Shown: positions 1-11,433, counted from the stretch's first letter. The stretch is 64,000 nucleotides of DNA from Pachyseris speciosa (GCA_016490735.1 JAEMWC010000106.1:870001-934000), one strand, 5' to 3'. The notes: generated by a model from the sequence alone, not told the origin. Numbers and translations: made by a program.

Positions 1-3000
1 CTTGCCTTTTTTCTTCACGACAAAGAAATAAGTGCTCTCAGGGACAATTTCTTTCGCTTGTCATAGCAACTTTGGCCGAGACAGGTGATGCCGTGTTTTG
101 TCGTAGCTCCAGCCACGGTTTGCGAAATAAGTGAAATACAACAACTTGACGATTTTGGGGCGGCAAAATGTTGTTCGTGACGAAGCTGCTGGCAAAGTTA
201 CATTTCGTGTAATTTTCAGATCTTTGTATGCTTCCGTAGTGTTCTGAATGGACATTTGCTATCCACCTGGAAAAAATGTGTTATCTCGTCAGTCAAGTAA
301 GGTTTCGCTCATCTCAGGATCGTTTATCATTTTTTTTTTTATTACACTAGCTTCTTAACGAGTTTTATCTGATCGGATTTTGATTTTAGTCGAAATGAGT
401 TTCCTGTTGGTTTCACACCCTCCTTGACTTTAAATGAATGGAACTTCAAATTAGGGAATATTTTAAGCCATGAAGTTTACGAATTATCTGATGTTTACAA
501 CGCCGTTTTTCTAGGTGGAGATATATCCAGACCTTAAGCCTCAAGCAAAAATAGTGTGGTCAGATCATAGGATAATCTCCACACTTCCTTCCAAAACAAT
601 ATAATTAGAGCCAAAGGGTGCGAAAGATAAGGAAATCCTTTTTCAGATTTGTGCTACAGGAAACGGACTAGTATTATATTTGATTTCGGCTGTCGGAAAA
701 TAAACTTTTCAAGATTGAAAAAATCATTTTTTCAATCAAAATTTTCAGTGAAATCGTATCACATCTCTAAGGGCTGAAAATGTTTCAGTGTTTTTTTTTA
801 AATACACAGATTGAAAACAAACGCTTTCTGAAATCCGGTTCAAAACTTCCGAATGCGTGCATTGATTTAGTCTTCAATTTTACCGAAAATGCTTCCGTTT
901 CATGAATCTCATATGTGAAATGTAGAAACTATTAAAATAACAAAAGAAAACTTTTTAAAATTCAGAACTTTCTCGATAAGAAACCACTTACTGAAAAGAT
1001 ATACTGGGAAAGTAACGCATGCTAACATTCGCCGTATCATCAGCCTTTTAAATTGCGATATTTTATCTTATGTCGACAAGTTTGCGTGTTAAACTTTGTA
1101 TTTACATCAGGTAATTGAACCTATCATGTGAAGGTTTTGCTTCAAACTTATTCCTAATTTCACCCCTAAACGTAAACACTGAAGATCTCAGCTCCCGACG
1201 ATCGCAATTTAAAAAGCGTAACAATGCAACGGAACTGAGGCAAGTTATTGAGAAGTTCTGTCATGTGGGGCTTTTGTGTCACTGTCAATTTTCTTCCGTT
1301 TATGTTGACCTGGGACGCCTGACTGGGGGAAGCAGCGACAGGTGAAAGCTAACGTGGGCTGTCATTTGGCCCTTGTCATGTTTGCTTTGGTTAAATTGCA
1401 TGTTACAATCCCTTGAATTTTTCAATATTTCAAGCCTTCAAATTGAGTCCAGAAGTGTTCCTCATGTTTACAATAGGGTTCTTAGGCGGTCTGCCGACAA
1501 GGCGGTAAAAATTTGCGTGCGGTTGGCCTAATAATTTCTTAGGAGATTTTAATATATTGCCCGGGGGTAAATCATTTAAACCACAGATATCAAGTACAAT
1601 CGATAAATAACACTTTTCCTTGTATTCATGAAGAGGCGGATAAAATGAACAAGCTCGGGGGCAGGGAATGTAATTGAAGCTTCAAGCCTTGACAATCATC
1701 ATCAAAGTCTATCAGGTTAGTACTATTGAGGAATTTTGTCGGAATATGTTGTTGTTGTTGTCGTTTTTTATTCGGTCGAAAAACAGTGCTGTAATCTTAT
1801 GACGAAATACATGTTCAAATGCAAAAGGGAATGTATTCTGATAGTCAACCGATATCAGTTTAGAAGTCAAACGAGATGCAATACGTTTAGACGCCAAGCA
1901 AATGAGCTGCCACATCTAGCCCCGATCTAGAGAATATTTTCTAACAACGTACGTTTGGAAATACTATTGTTCTAAATATCTCTCGAGAAAGAAGCTGAAG
2001 ACATTGATAAAGTGAAACTGGTGTATCCTCCAATGCAAACCCATGCATAAAATTTCCATTAAAATTATAATTCCTTGATTGGTTTCCTACAAACATTCCA
2101 AGCTTTCTTTTTGGAACAACACATAAAGTGCTTTTTCTGTGCTCTGCGGAAGTCGTTCCATGGCTTTTTAAAACAATATTTATGTTCTGATACACAGGAT
2201 GAATTATAAGATTTTTCAGCTGGATGCTATTCAAAATTTAACCAACGACGTACATTGCGACATGTCGGTTACAATGTCCGCTGCTTTTCACTTATTTATC
2301 TTCCCCTTGTTTAATCTCAGTACTGTCAGTATTGTACTATTTTCCCATTTTGATACTGTGTTCTTTTGTCATTTAAATGAATTCATTTCAATGTGAATAA
2401 AGGTTGACTTATTGTCCTTCAAAACTTGAAGTATATGTATCAACAAATTTTAGCCAAATTTAGCCCTCTATAAATGACGACAATTCTGTCGCCAAAAGTG
2501 ACATTAAGTACGAATGTCTAAACACGTCAGACCAACTTAGAAGCTTTAGAAGCAGAAAATTTCCAGCCTTAATCCAAGGGTCCTCTTTCTTCCTCCCTCG
2601 AGAAAGTACCCTGGTTTCAGATTCCAGAAAAAAATGATTGAAGAGAGGGGCAGGAAAGTTAAAGTTCGAGGACCCACCCTCTGTGCGGATTTGATTTGTA
2701 TACATGGACACGTGACCAGCCGCAACCAGGGTACGTTTAAGCGTACGTTCTCCAGGGAGGAAGAGAGAGGAGCCTGGGATCATTGGATGATGCAATTCCT
2801 GAGTCATGATTGGCTTAGTGACAATGGGATATCAGTCGGTATACCTTGCACGACAGAAGCGGTCATTAAATCGTGCTCTGACGCGCTGCAAAATCAAATT
2901 AGCAAGATCCACCATTATTTCTGGGTTATTCAGTTTTAATGAAACAATTCTTCTTGTTGGAAAGTATTAGTTCTGGAGATAATTTTAGCCAACGGAGTGC

Positions 3001-3338
3001 GTAAGTGTTAATTATCTTGTAAGAAAAATTTCCCAGCCAACTATACATGTGGCTAAAATGGATCACTATAAACCAGAATTATAAACCATACTGAGTGAAA
3101 GCGTTCTCTCTTAGCTTCTCGTTAAAAACTTTTTGAAAAAAAGTCGTGAGCTTTCGACTTCCGGTCTAAAGCCTTCAAAAAATTAAGGTGTAAAAGCGCG
3201 GAATGAAAAATATAGGCTGAAAGAAAGTGTGAAAAAAAAAATGCAAGAGGTAAAATAAGGAACAAATGTACCAATGCAAAAGAATAGAGTATTGTTTAGG
3301 GATCTCTAGGTAACGAACGGCTTTTGGAGTTACTGTCT
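1..3338. other. Gene-poor stretch, no recognisable gene
   Basis: I see no exon series, RNA gene or known protein motif here. Open frames are short and lack recognisable domains. There is a short GTT run near 1748-1762. An imperfect inverted repeat lies around 2580-2614 and 2727-2771, where the sequence around CTCCCTCGAGAAAG is echoed in reverse as TTCTCCAGGGAGG; this looks like a small degraded foldback element. The rest is AT-rich unique-looking sequence. Confidence 0.5.
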
Positions 3339-3347
3339 GGACCTGAC

Positions 3348-4351
3348 TAGCCTCCCACGCAGTCGTCACAAACGCCTACCGCCACTTGGCCAATTACATT
3401 TTACCTACTAAATTCTGGAAGGTTGACCTTGGCCTCGCGGGAATTATAGTTCAACATTGTAGAGAAAGAGCTTGAGCGAGCTGTGATTACCGTGTACTCT
3501 GCGTTCAGAATTCCTCTTTGAATGCCTATCAACTGACCTCAATTTAAGAATTTGTCAGAGGAAACAGCGACATTTTCGTCAATTTGCCCACTAGTTACAA
3601 TAGCCACTTATTTATCAAGCTTCGCCTTCAATCTTCGATATCCTCGCCGCTACTCCTGGTCCTGTTGTAGCTGTTGTGGTCACCTCTCGTGAACTTGATG
3701 AAGGGCCAAGTCAGTTATTTAAGAAGTATTGGCGTATCGTCGGTTAGTCTGAGTAATTTGGAGGAAGGAGACTTTGCCATCGGTAGACCACAGCGCGCAC
3801 AAGCTACATAATTTTACCGTCCGCTTCGCGTGAACTGAAGAAAAAAAGCAGACGAATTGGCACAGTCTATGTCACCGGTGTTTGATAACCTTTGGCCGCT
3901 TCTCCAGGACTTTTTGGGGTCGTTGTGAGTGCGAATTTCATCTGATTTAATGCAGGACCATGAGAGATCCAGCTTTGTTGTTGTGCCATGTGTGATTTTT
4001 CACGCCGGTTTACTCTACGTTTGATGGACTGATAAGTGCTTCAGATCTGTAACTCGGTCGCGTCTTAATTCTTATTCGCGTTTACAAGTTTTAAAGGTCT
4101 CTCGTAACACATCGTATTACTCAAAAACAAATCGGCTCCAGCGCTTGGATACGTTTACAAATTCGCGAGAGAAAGAAACACGCATTAGGTTCAATAATTT
4201 TACTTGTCAGCGCTTGCCAGTCGCTCGATCGTGATTGGCTAGGACGCCCACGAGCTAAACAATGGGAAAGGAATGTTGGCTTCGGGCAAGAAGGCGTTAG
4301 TGGGGAGGAGGTGAAATACGAGTCCCCGAAAAACGACTGCGTGGGAGGCTA
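3348..4351. mobile_element. Mutator-like (MULE) non-autonomous element, 1.0 kb
   Basis: The element starts TAGCCTCCCACGCAGTCGT and ends with the exact reverse complement of those 19 bases. It is flanked by a perfect 9-bp direct repeat, GGACCTGAC, at 3339-3347 and 4352-4360. A 9-bp target duplication with TIRs of this type fits the Mutator superfamily. The interior has no transposase-like reading frame, so it is non-autonomous. Shorter elements with near-identical or similar ends and 9-bp duplications occur at 15683-15783 and 49817-49974, and a probable relative lies near 13855-13920. Confidence 0.75.
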
Positions 4352-4361
4352 GGACCTGACG

Positions 4362-4470
4362 TAAAGAATAATGAATTTTATTGCTTTGGGTAAAGATAAC
4401 AACAACAACATCGAACAAGACAACTTTTATTTAGAAGGAGCCTTCCATAAGCCGGAAAGACACCCATATA

Positions 4471-4512
<42 letters not shown>

Positions 4513-5002
4513 TTTAATGATCCATCTTTGGCAGAGAAATACAATGGATTTACAGTATAAGAAATAATGTAAAATTACAATAAAATGATTTCCAGACCTC
4601 ACGGTTTTACCTGGAAATAATTAATATAAATATAAATATGGATTTATAAGTGTACTATACATTTAAGAATTTAACAGCCTTGCGGCTCTTGCTATAAAAG
4701 AGTTTGCATGTCTGGGTTCCAGACATTGGTATGACAACTGGACCAGGTTTGGATCATAGATTGTAACTATGACTTATACTTAGCTTAGAGAAGAATACTT
4801 GATTGGGATTCTATCGTTCTTTCCAATTCACGTTTTGTTGCTTCCATTCGTCTCTGCTCCAACGCTGGGAAAGATGTTCTCGATATACCTATTATATCCA
4901 GACACCTGTTTCGATCGCGTCATTATAATTCCACCTCCGAACAAGCACCTTTTAAGCAAAAAGGGCTGGATATTCTTTCATTTCAAGTGCCATTTACCAC
5001 CC
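4362..5002. repeat. AAT microsatellite and probable LINE/SINE tail, then unique sequence
   Basis: A pure (AAT)n run occupies about 4472-4510 and is followed by an A/T-rich stretch to about 4760. Read on the minus strand this resembles a retroposon 3' end finishing in (ATT)n, the same tail type seen on the SINEs of this window. No coding domain remains. The remainder up to 5002 shows nothing recognisable. Confidence 0.4.
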
Positions 5003-5086
5003 TTGAATATTAATGACCAAAGCGAGTAAATATAAGAGAAGTTAAAGATATTGTGCATCAAATGGGAACTCGGAAAAAAAAATACG

Positions 5087-5160
5087 AGCCCCAGATGGGA
5101 TTTGAACCCACGAACCTCCGTGATCTAGTCGGATGCTCTAACCACTGAGCTACTGGAGGC
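5087..5160 (-). tRNA. tRNA-like sequence, left arm of foldback (probably not functional)
   Basis: This is the reverse-strand twin of 5347-5420. D-arm (GCTC/GAGC), anticodon arm and T-arm (GTGGG-TTCAAAT-CCCA) are recognisable. The acceptor stem pairs only if one C is bulged. The seven-base anticodon loop reads CTAGATC, giving AGA, but the variable loop is short, unlike a real tRNA-Ser. A run of nine T follows the 3' end on the minus strand, a good Pol III stop. I treat it as tRNA-derived rather than a decoding tRNA. Confidence 0.45.
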
Positions 5161-5346
5161 TCTGTGGTGAGCAAGGGTGAAATGTGGGTATTGACTAGAA
5201 CTGCATCACGCAGTTACATAGTCAAATTTTAAACGACCATATATGACTCATGACTGCATCGCGCAGTCACATTAAGGCATATCGACTATGTAACTGCGTG
5301 ATGCAGTTCTAGTCAATACCCACATTTCACCCTTGCTCACCACAGA

Positions 5347-5398
5347 GCCTCCAGTAGCTCAGTGGTTAGAGCATCCGACTAGATCACGGAGGGTCGTG

Positions 5399-5420
<22 letters not shown>
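5347..5420 (+). tRNA. tRNA-like sequence, right arm of foldback (probably not functional)
   Basis: It has an internal A-box-like GTAGCTCAGTGG and a B-box-like GGTTCAAATCC, so it could recruit TFIIIC. The anticodon stem has a mismatched base pair next to the loop, the acceptor stem carries a bulged C, and the predicted anticodon AGA does not match the short variable arm. A seven-T run starts four bases downstream, consistent with Pol III termination. It differs from the left-arm copy by very few bases. Confidence 0.45.
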
Positions 5421-5429
<9 letters not shown>

Positions 5430-5817
5430 TTCCGAGTTCCCATTTGATGCACAATATCTTTAACTTCTTTTGAATATTAATGAAAAAGAAATTTTGTGAC
5501 GTTTTGTTTAAACAAAAGTCAACTTTTTCACCCAACACATTATCTTTGATGGCTGGCGCTCGTTTTTAAAGACATGCTTTCTTGTTCAAGGTCGGCAAGT
5601 GAATGATTCCTGTCATATGTTGTTAATACATTTCAACCCCGCAGTGTACTAAAATGCTAATTTGTCCAAATGTTAACACATTTTCTTTTCAGCCGTGTGG
5701 CGTTGGGCAGCTGTTAAATACAGTTGTTGGCTTACGCTAATGCATCGTACTGGACTTGAAGCGGGCGAATCAAGGGAAGAAACAACACAGAACTGATTCT
5801 CAGTGAGCAACGTTAAA

Positions 5818-8800
5818 ATGAACGCAACACAAGCAAGCCAGTTGAATTACTCATCACCGCCAATTGCCTTAACACAAAGGAGTGATGTTGAAGTGTACGT
5901 ACAAGTCGCTGTGCTTGTCATAATTTGCATCGCAAGCGTTTTAGGAAATGCTTTCGTCGTAGGGATCGTTATGTGCAACTACAAACTACACAAACCGACG
6001 TACTATTTCATCTGCAGCCTTGCTATGGCGGATTTCCTTGTTGGGGCCATCTATATTCCTTTTTACACTGCGTCTTCGCTAGCCCAAGAGTGGCAGCTGT
6101 CCTTCACTTGGTGCAACTGGCACGCGGCTTTCATCTCACTGAGTTTCAACGCGTCTCTTATGACGTTGTGCTTGGTGAGCGTGGATCGGTTTCTGGCCAT
6201 TACTGATCCTTTCCGGTAAGAACTTGTTCTCGTACTGCTCCATAGCTTTTACCTGAACGACATCACTTAAAGATTTCATCCACAGACTCAAATGTTTGAA
6301 CCACCTTGTACAACATAACAAACAATATCAAATGAGAAGTACAGTTCAATACAAGGCAGCTTTTACTTGAATGGTCATCCAATATTTGAACATTAAACGT
6401 CATTAAAGAGGTTTTATGCATACCGTAAAACAGTACCATAGTTAAGTTTTGCTCAATGAGAGCCTCAATTTCGAACCGTTCGAAATTGTGGCTCTCAATG
6501 ACCCCGGTTGCCCGGGGCTTGACTGTTACAAAGTTTGTAACAGTCAAGCCCCGGGCAACCGAGCATGAGACTTATGGAGAGTTCGGACTCTCAGTTTGTT
6601 TCAGTTGGCCTGGCACTCTAATGCGTTCTCGGCGACTCTTATAGGCTCTCACACGTTGTCATCGAATTCAGTTGAACCTGGTCAAACTTTTCGTGAATAT
6701 CCACGCGTGTTTTCTCTCGTTTGACCCACGCTTTACAAATTACATTACAAGTATAATTTCGTCCACGGAATAAATTAAAAGTACATATACCTTTTATAAT
6801 ACAGTACGCGCACAGCCGAGGACAGTATGTTTTTCATATGAACATTCTTGTACCCCAAAATACGTTTGTCAGATGTGTCACAGAACAGAGCGCTAGGCAC
6901 TAATGCACAATAGCGTTCTTGCAAAACGTTCAAATTCAATATGTCGAAAGGATGTTTGTTTCCCATTTTTTTCACGGAACATTTTGAGTAATAATGCCAT
7001 TCATCAAACGAAGCTTTATCCTTTCCTATAGGCTTGTCGATGGTTAAACGTTTACTTTGCCCCAAATGGTGTTTGATCAAGGACTGTATTCGTTGAGCAC
7101 CAGATAAAAATCCATCCAGGTCATCCAGATTCTCACAGAAGCGTCGCGACATAAGTCATCATCAAATCGATCGAAATGGTAGAGACTGTCGTTGTCACAG
7201 ACTTACCACAAATATTGAATGCTTATTTTACTTTAAAAAAAAATCGGGTTCCTATGTTTCCCTCTTCATGTTCGCCCCCCCTCCCCCCTCAAAACAAAAA
7301 AAGATTAATGGAATAAATAACGGAGTATGTACTTAATCAAGGTCTGCCAAATCACGGTTGCGTGAAAAAATACTGCTTTTAACGAAACAATTACTGCCAC
7401 ATCCTAAATTGGTGATTTTAGAATGCATTGTCTTCTTTTAAACATTTCAATACAAATTTGAAGAGTTGAAAATGGATGAAACCTTTAAATGAAACCATCG
7501 TCCAATTTGATACCACGCGATATTTTTAAATTCTTCAAATCGTGCTGCAAATCTATTATAATTTATTTCACAGTTCCTCAATTGAAAAAAGAACCGTGGA
7601 AAGTTTGAAGGAAGTCGATTGAATATATGAATGCAAAACGATAGTTGCATCGGCAACATCCACAATCCAATCAGAATCGAGAAAAAGAGCAAGTAATCCA
7701 ACTCAAGTTTACTTGTGGTTTTCAGCCGGTTGGTTTGCTGGACGTTTCTTAATTACGTTTGGACAGACGATTTCACAAAAGTTTGCGACTTTCTTAAAAC
7801 CCTCGAAACTATTTGGTTTTCCCTTTCCGCTTCCCTTTTTCACTCAGGTGTGATCTAAAATTTTAATCATCGTCCATCTAACGCAAACTAAATTATTTGG
7901 CGCAAAACTTTAATAACTCCGTTTGAATGGCAATTGAATGGAAAATTTTACGAACGCTGTTGATGTTTTTGTAAATCCTCTTAACTAGTGAGAATGGTCA
8001 GGAAATCCTTCCACCATTTTCATATTTTCAGATTTAAGAGAGTGCGAGCTTGAGATTTAAAACATATCAAAGTTTGTTGTAGACGTTTTTCTTAATGGCG
8101 GACGATTTGGATCATTCTTTTGTATGTATGTTAATTAGCCTTACTAACGTCGCTTTGGAGCGCTTTTCTATTGAGTGTCGAAAATAATTATGGTTTTGCT
8201 TTGGTTTTGCATTGCTTCGCTCTGTGATTGGCCAGTAAAACTCGCGCCACTTTCTCATTCAATGAGAAGCAAAACCAAAACCAATCGTGACTTGCACGCG
8301 CGTATTTTCCCGGGCTTTGTGCCGGCTACATGTAATTGCTCCGTATTCTGATTGGCTCATTGCACTGCTTACTTCTGTTGTGATTGGTCAGAGTAATTGC
8401 TTTGGTTTTGGTTTCATGACACTCAGTTAAAAAGCGCTCTAAACGCAAAAAATCTATTGAATTTTCCACATGCTAACGAGGCTAGTAAGGCTAATTATCA
8501 TAGAAATACAAGAATAATTTGTCTGGCGCCATTATCAAAAAGGTCTTAGGGTTTCGGATAGCAGAAAGGACAAAGTAACGGAACATGAAGAAAGGGCCGA
8601 ACCCTGTGATAAAATATACTTTTAACAATTTTCGATTTAAAAATACCAATAGCATTTAATGTGCAAACACGATATAAAACTGAGCTGATTCCAAGCATTT
8701 TGCATTCTAGGTACCAGGCTATCTTGACAACTGGCCGCTCAGCTTTCTTGCTACTAGGGGGCTGGGCTCACTCTATCTTCTGGGCTGTCGCTCCGCAGCT

Positions 8801-9398
8801 GGGCTGGGGCGAGGTCGCCTATGATCCCAGGACCACCACCTGTCGTCCAAACTGGGGCGCAAAGGGACTGAGTAACAGGATATATGTTCTAGGACTGGCT
8901 CTTTTCCCGTTCGCCGTCCCAGTGGTTTGCATGATTTACTGCTACTGTCGGATATTCTTGGTTGCCAGGCATCACATAAAGAGCATAAAAATGAACTCGG
9001 TCCACCACTCTTCCATCTCGAACGCGTCTAATCAAAGGGCCATGGAAACCAAAGCTACGAAAACTCTGCTGATCGTTTTGGGAGCGTTTGTAGTGTCATG
9101 GCTTCCTTACACGATGACCTCTATAGTTGCCATGGTAACCAAAGGATCATGGGCTATATCCAGCACCACTGTCAATGCTGTGCTAACGATTACAACTTTG
9201 AACGGCTGCGTGAATCCGGTTATCTACGCCAAAAGAGATCAGCGGTTTCGCTCGGGGGTGAAGAGGGTGTTATGTCCGCTGGCATCAAGGGGTACTGGCG
9301 AGTTGAACAGCTATACCATGGGACCTTCGACTACGCAAACAGATCCAGCGCACGAAAACGTTGAACTGGGAACCATCAACGTTGCTCGAGAGAACTAA
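5818..9398 (+). CDS. Class A (rhodopsin-like) GPCR, opsin-like but lacking the retinal lysine
   Basis: The gene has two coding exons, 5818-6215 and 8711-9398. The intron (GTAAGA...TTCTAG) splits the Arg codon after the DRFLAITDPF sequence, and the joined frame is 361 residues. The first ATG, 5818, precedes N-glycosylation sites NAT and NYS. All class A landmarks are present: Asn44 (GN, TM1), Asp72 (LAMAD, TM2), Cys99 paired with ECL2 Cys177, Asp123-Arg-Phe at the TM3 end, Trp151/Pro161 in TM4, Pro203 and Tyr211 in TM5, SWLP (Pro265) in TM6 and NPVIY at 301-305. TM4/ECL2 (WAVAPQLGW, then TTC) resembles opsins, but the position matching the retinal-binding Lys is Thr295. Residue 3.32 is Ile, so it is not a typical amine receptor. 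The ligand is unknown. A polyadenylation signal AATAAA lies at 9545. Confidence 0.88.
6457..6562. repeat. Two adjacent hairpins, one a perfect 28-bp-arm palindrome
   Basis: The first hairpin spans 6457-6496 (GAGAGCC...GGCTCTC around TTCGAACCGTTCGAA). The second spans about 6505-6561, with arms starting CGGTTGCCCGGGGCTTGAC that are exact reverse complements over 28 bases with a single central base. Both would extrude as cruciforms or fold as long RNA hairpins. Confidence 0.75.
8110..8520. mobile_element. Foldback element interrupted by a 285-bp MITE
   Basis: The outer arms, about 8115-8152 and 8478-8518, are reverse complements around a shared core TTAGCCTTACTA. Between them, 8159-8442 is a copy of the TA-inserting MITE family found five or more times in this window, with ends GAGCGCTTTTC and its reverse complement. 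The MITE appears to have landed inside the loop of an older palindromic element. Confidence 0.6.
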
Positions 9399-10459
9399 GG
9401 AACGTAATTCAGATGCAGGTCAATGAAACGAAACTACACAAGACAAAAAGGAATGAACCGAGAAAACTTTACATCGATCGGAGACTGAAAGAGAACGGCA
9501 CTCTCCCCCTCAGTACCCTGGGGGATTTGTTTTCATACTGAAACAATAAAGGCGATAGAGCAACAATACTTCAAAATTGGGTATGACTGGCCCGCAAAGA
9601 TTAGCCATGCCCCGTGGTAGGGGACGCTTTTAAAACTTTCGTCGTGGACTCAATTTTTTTGAACAAAGGAAGTGCCCAAAGCAAAAAGTCATGAAAAACT
9701 GACAAATCAACCCCAAAATAAAAGCTCTTTGACAAGAGTTTCTGCCGTTTTTCGCTCTGGGTCATTGCTTACTAAATGGACTACATTTTGTTAAAAAATA
9801 TAACAATCTTCCCGGCTCATAAAAAGTTAGACCACAGACTTTTACTGTGACAAATTACTTAGCGCTCTTTGTACAATACAAAATTTATCCTTCTGAAATG
9901 TGTTATATATGTCTGTGAAAATAGAATTGACTGAGCTTTCTGGGAGCTATATTTGAACGAAATTATTTTATATTCATAACGTTTTGTGGCGTACCTTGTC
10001 AATTACCTTAAATTTGCTGCTAAAATAATTGCTAATTTTGTGTCATTTCATTGAACACATTACCTTGATATCTATACAAGACTGCGTAACTCACACGCAT
10101 ATTATTTAATCACTTGTGCACAAAAATAGAAGCACTCTGCTCCGAGGTAACTCGATAAAATCATAAGCCCTTTTGCCTAGCCTTAAAATTTACCCACTTC
10201 ACTCCATGAGACCTTTTCGACATTATTTCTTTGGATCAAAAAACTCATACGAAAAATCCCGCGGCTCTCAAGAAATCTGAATGGTTAAAGATTGAGGTCA
10301 GGTAAGAGGACCACAAGTCTAAACGCACACATTGCAGTTAAATTACTACTTACACACTTAAAATGTTAAAATACCCCAGCAGTCGCAAAACTTCGATTTG
10401 GATTGTGTTGGTTTGAGGTAGCTCTAGAATTAAAATTAAAATTTTAGAAAAAAAAACTA
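9399..10459. other. Intergenic region between two convergent genes
   Basis: It contains the 3' UTR of the GPCR gene on the plus strand, with AATAAA at 9545-9550, and must contain the 3' UTR of the receptor gene whose stop codon is at 10460 on the minus strand. No other gene or repeat is evident. Confidence 0.6.
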
Positions 10460-11433
10460 TCAGAATTTATCAGCGTCTTCAGATTCATCAGTCGCCCATA
10501 ATGCAACGCGGTTTCTCTTCCCCGGTAAGGCCATAATTTCAGGGGGAAGGGGTCGCTCCCAGTCTGAATCATCGGCCCGATTCGATAATTTCTGTGGGGG
10601 AGGGGGTGGTGGAGGCCACACTATAGAATCATCTTCAGAATTGTCACTGTCACTTGTATATCCGTTTGTAAACAGTTCATTTTTAGCATTCTCCTGAGAC
10701 TCCATGCTAGCAGTTCGGTTTTTCTTCTTTGAACGATCCACTTGAGCATAAAGTTGAGGCTCATTTCCTGTCACGGTAAGGCCGCTGTTCACGCCATTAT
10801 TTTCGGATGAATTTTCATTCGATGTTGGTCCCGATACTGAGCGTCCCTTCGCGGAGTCCTCGGTAGTGTCTTTCACGAAATTACCCGAACTAGTCCTTCG
10901 GCCTTCACGGTCATTATGTACTTCCGAATACACCGTGGGATCATGTTTTTTAGGGGGAGGGGGCGGGGGAAGCCAGTCAGGAGGCTCATCATCGTCTTCA
11001 CTTGACGACTCAGAACTGTGTGCAGTAACTGTCCCAGAACCTTTCCCGACGCCCTGGTTAACGTCTGCGCTAGTATAAATCGTTGTCCCGCTCTTCCTCG
11101 AAGCCACGGGACTTGCTCGAGGTTGGAAGTTCTCCAAGCGGATTGCTTCCTCCTCCGTGAACTCAGAGGATGCCGGGACATTATGGATTAACGCCGCTGG
11201 ATCCATGTAACGCAGTTGCGGATCGTGCGCATGTGCGGAATTCCTGTCGCCCGCGAACATTCCCTCGTCAATCTCGTCATCTTGAACTGCAAAGTTATAC
11301 GTGCCCTCAAAGCTCCCATCACTGTCATCAGTCGTGGACGCTCGGGAGGCGCTCTCGCCTCTTCTATCTCGGTTCTGAACAACATACTTCAGAGAAGGGT
11401 CCTCAGGTGGATTCTCAATATAAAAGCTTTGGC
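10460..11433 (-). CDS. Cytoplasmic-tail exon of the Ig/FN3 receptor
   Basis: This last exon codes for the whole intracellular tail after the KQRQSSRSR stop-transfer stretch. It is Ser/Asp/Glu-rich with two similar modules: an acidic run followed by Trp and six or seven prolines (DWLPPPPPPKK and VWPPPPPPP). LPPPP-type sites bind EVH1 domains of Ena/VASP proteins, and long proline runs bind SH3 or profilin. Tyrosines sit in TVYSEV and QLYAQV; the first matches the T-x-Y-x-x-V switch-motif pattern of SH2-binding immune receptors. The frame ends at TAA/TGA-free sequence up to the stop at 10460-10462. Function is inferred from motifs only. Confidence 0.8.

Larger units (their letters stand above)
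5017..5469. mobile_element. tRNA-like foldback element with 14-bp target duplication
   Basis: Two arms of about 188 bp (5036-5223 and 5284-5471) are near-perfect reverse complements, separated by a 60-base loop. Each arm holds a complete tRNA-like sequence transcribed outward and ending at a T-run. The whole unit lies between two copies of TTGAATATTAATGA (5003-5016 and 5470-5483), which look like a target-site duplication of the size made by LINE machinery. Small hairpins built on AACTGCATCACGCAGTT recur in both arms, with a variant in the loop. It may be a head-to-head tRNA SINE dimer or a foldback transposon that captured a tRNA gene. Confidence 0.7.
6216..8710 (+). other. Intron of the GPCR gene with palindromes and a nested MITE
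   Basis: A 2.5-kb intron. It holds two adjacent perfect or near-perfect hairpins at 6457-6496 and 6506-6562, and a nested pair of inverted-repeat elements at about 8117-8520. Reading frames in 6775-7152 and 7447-7701 on the minus strand have no recognisable domain and I do not call them genes. Confidence 0.6.

Noticed and set aside
5347..5420. A functional tRNA-Ser(AGA)
   Set aside because: Short variable arm, bulged acceptor stem, mismatched anticodon stem and location in a mobile foldback argue for a tRNA-derived sequence.
5803..5817. Upstream GTG start for the GPCR
   Set aside because: Eukaryotic initiation should use the first ATG at 5818; GTG at 5803 is not a likely start.
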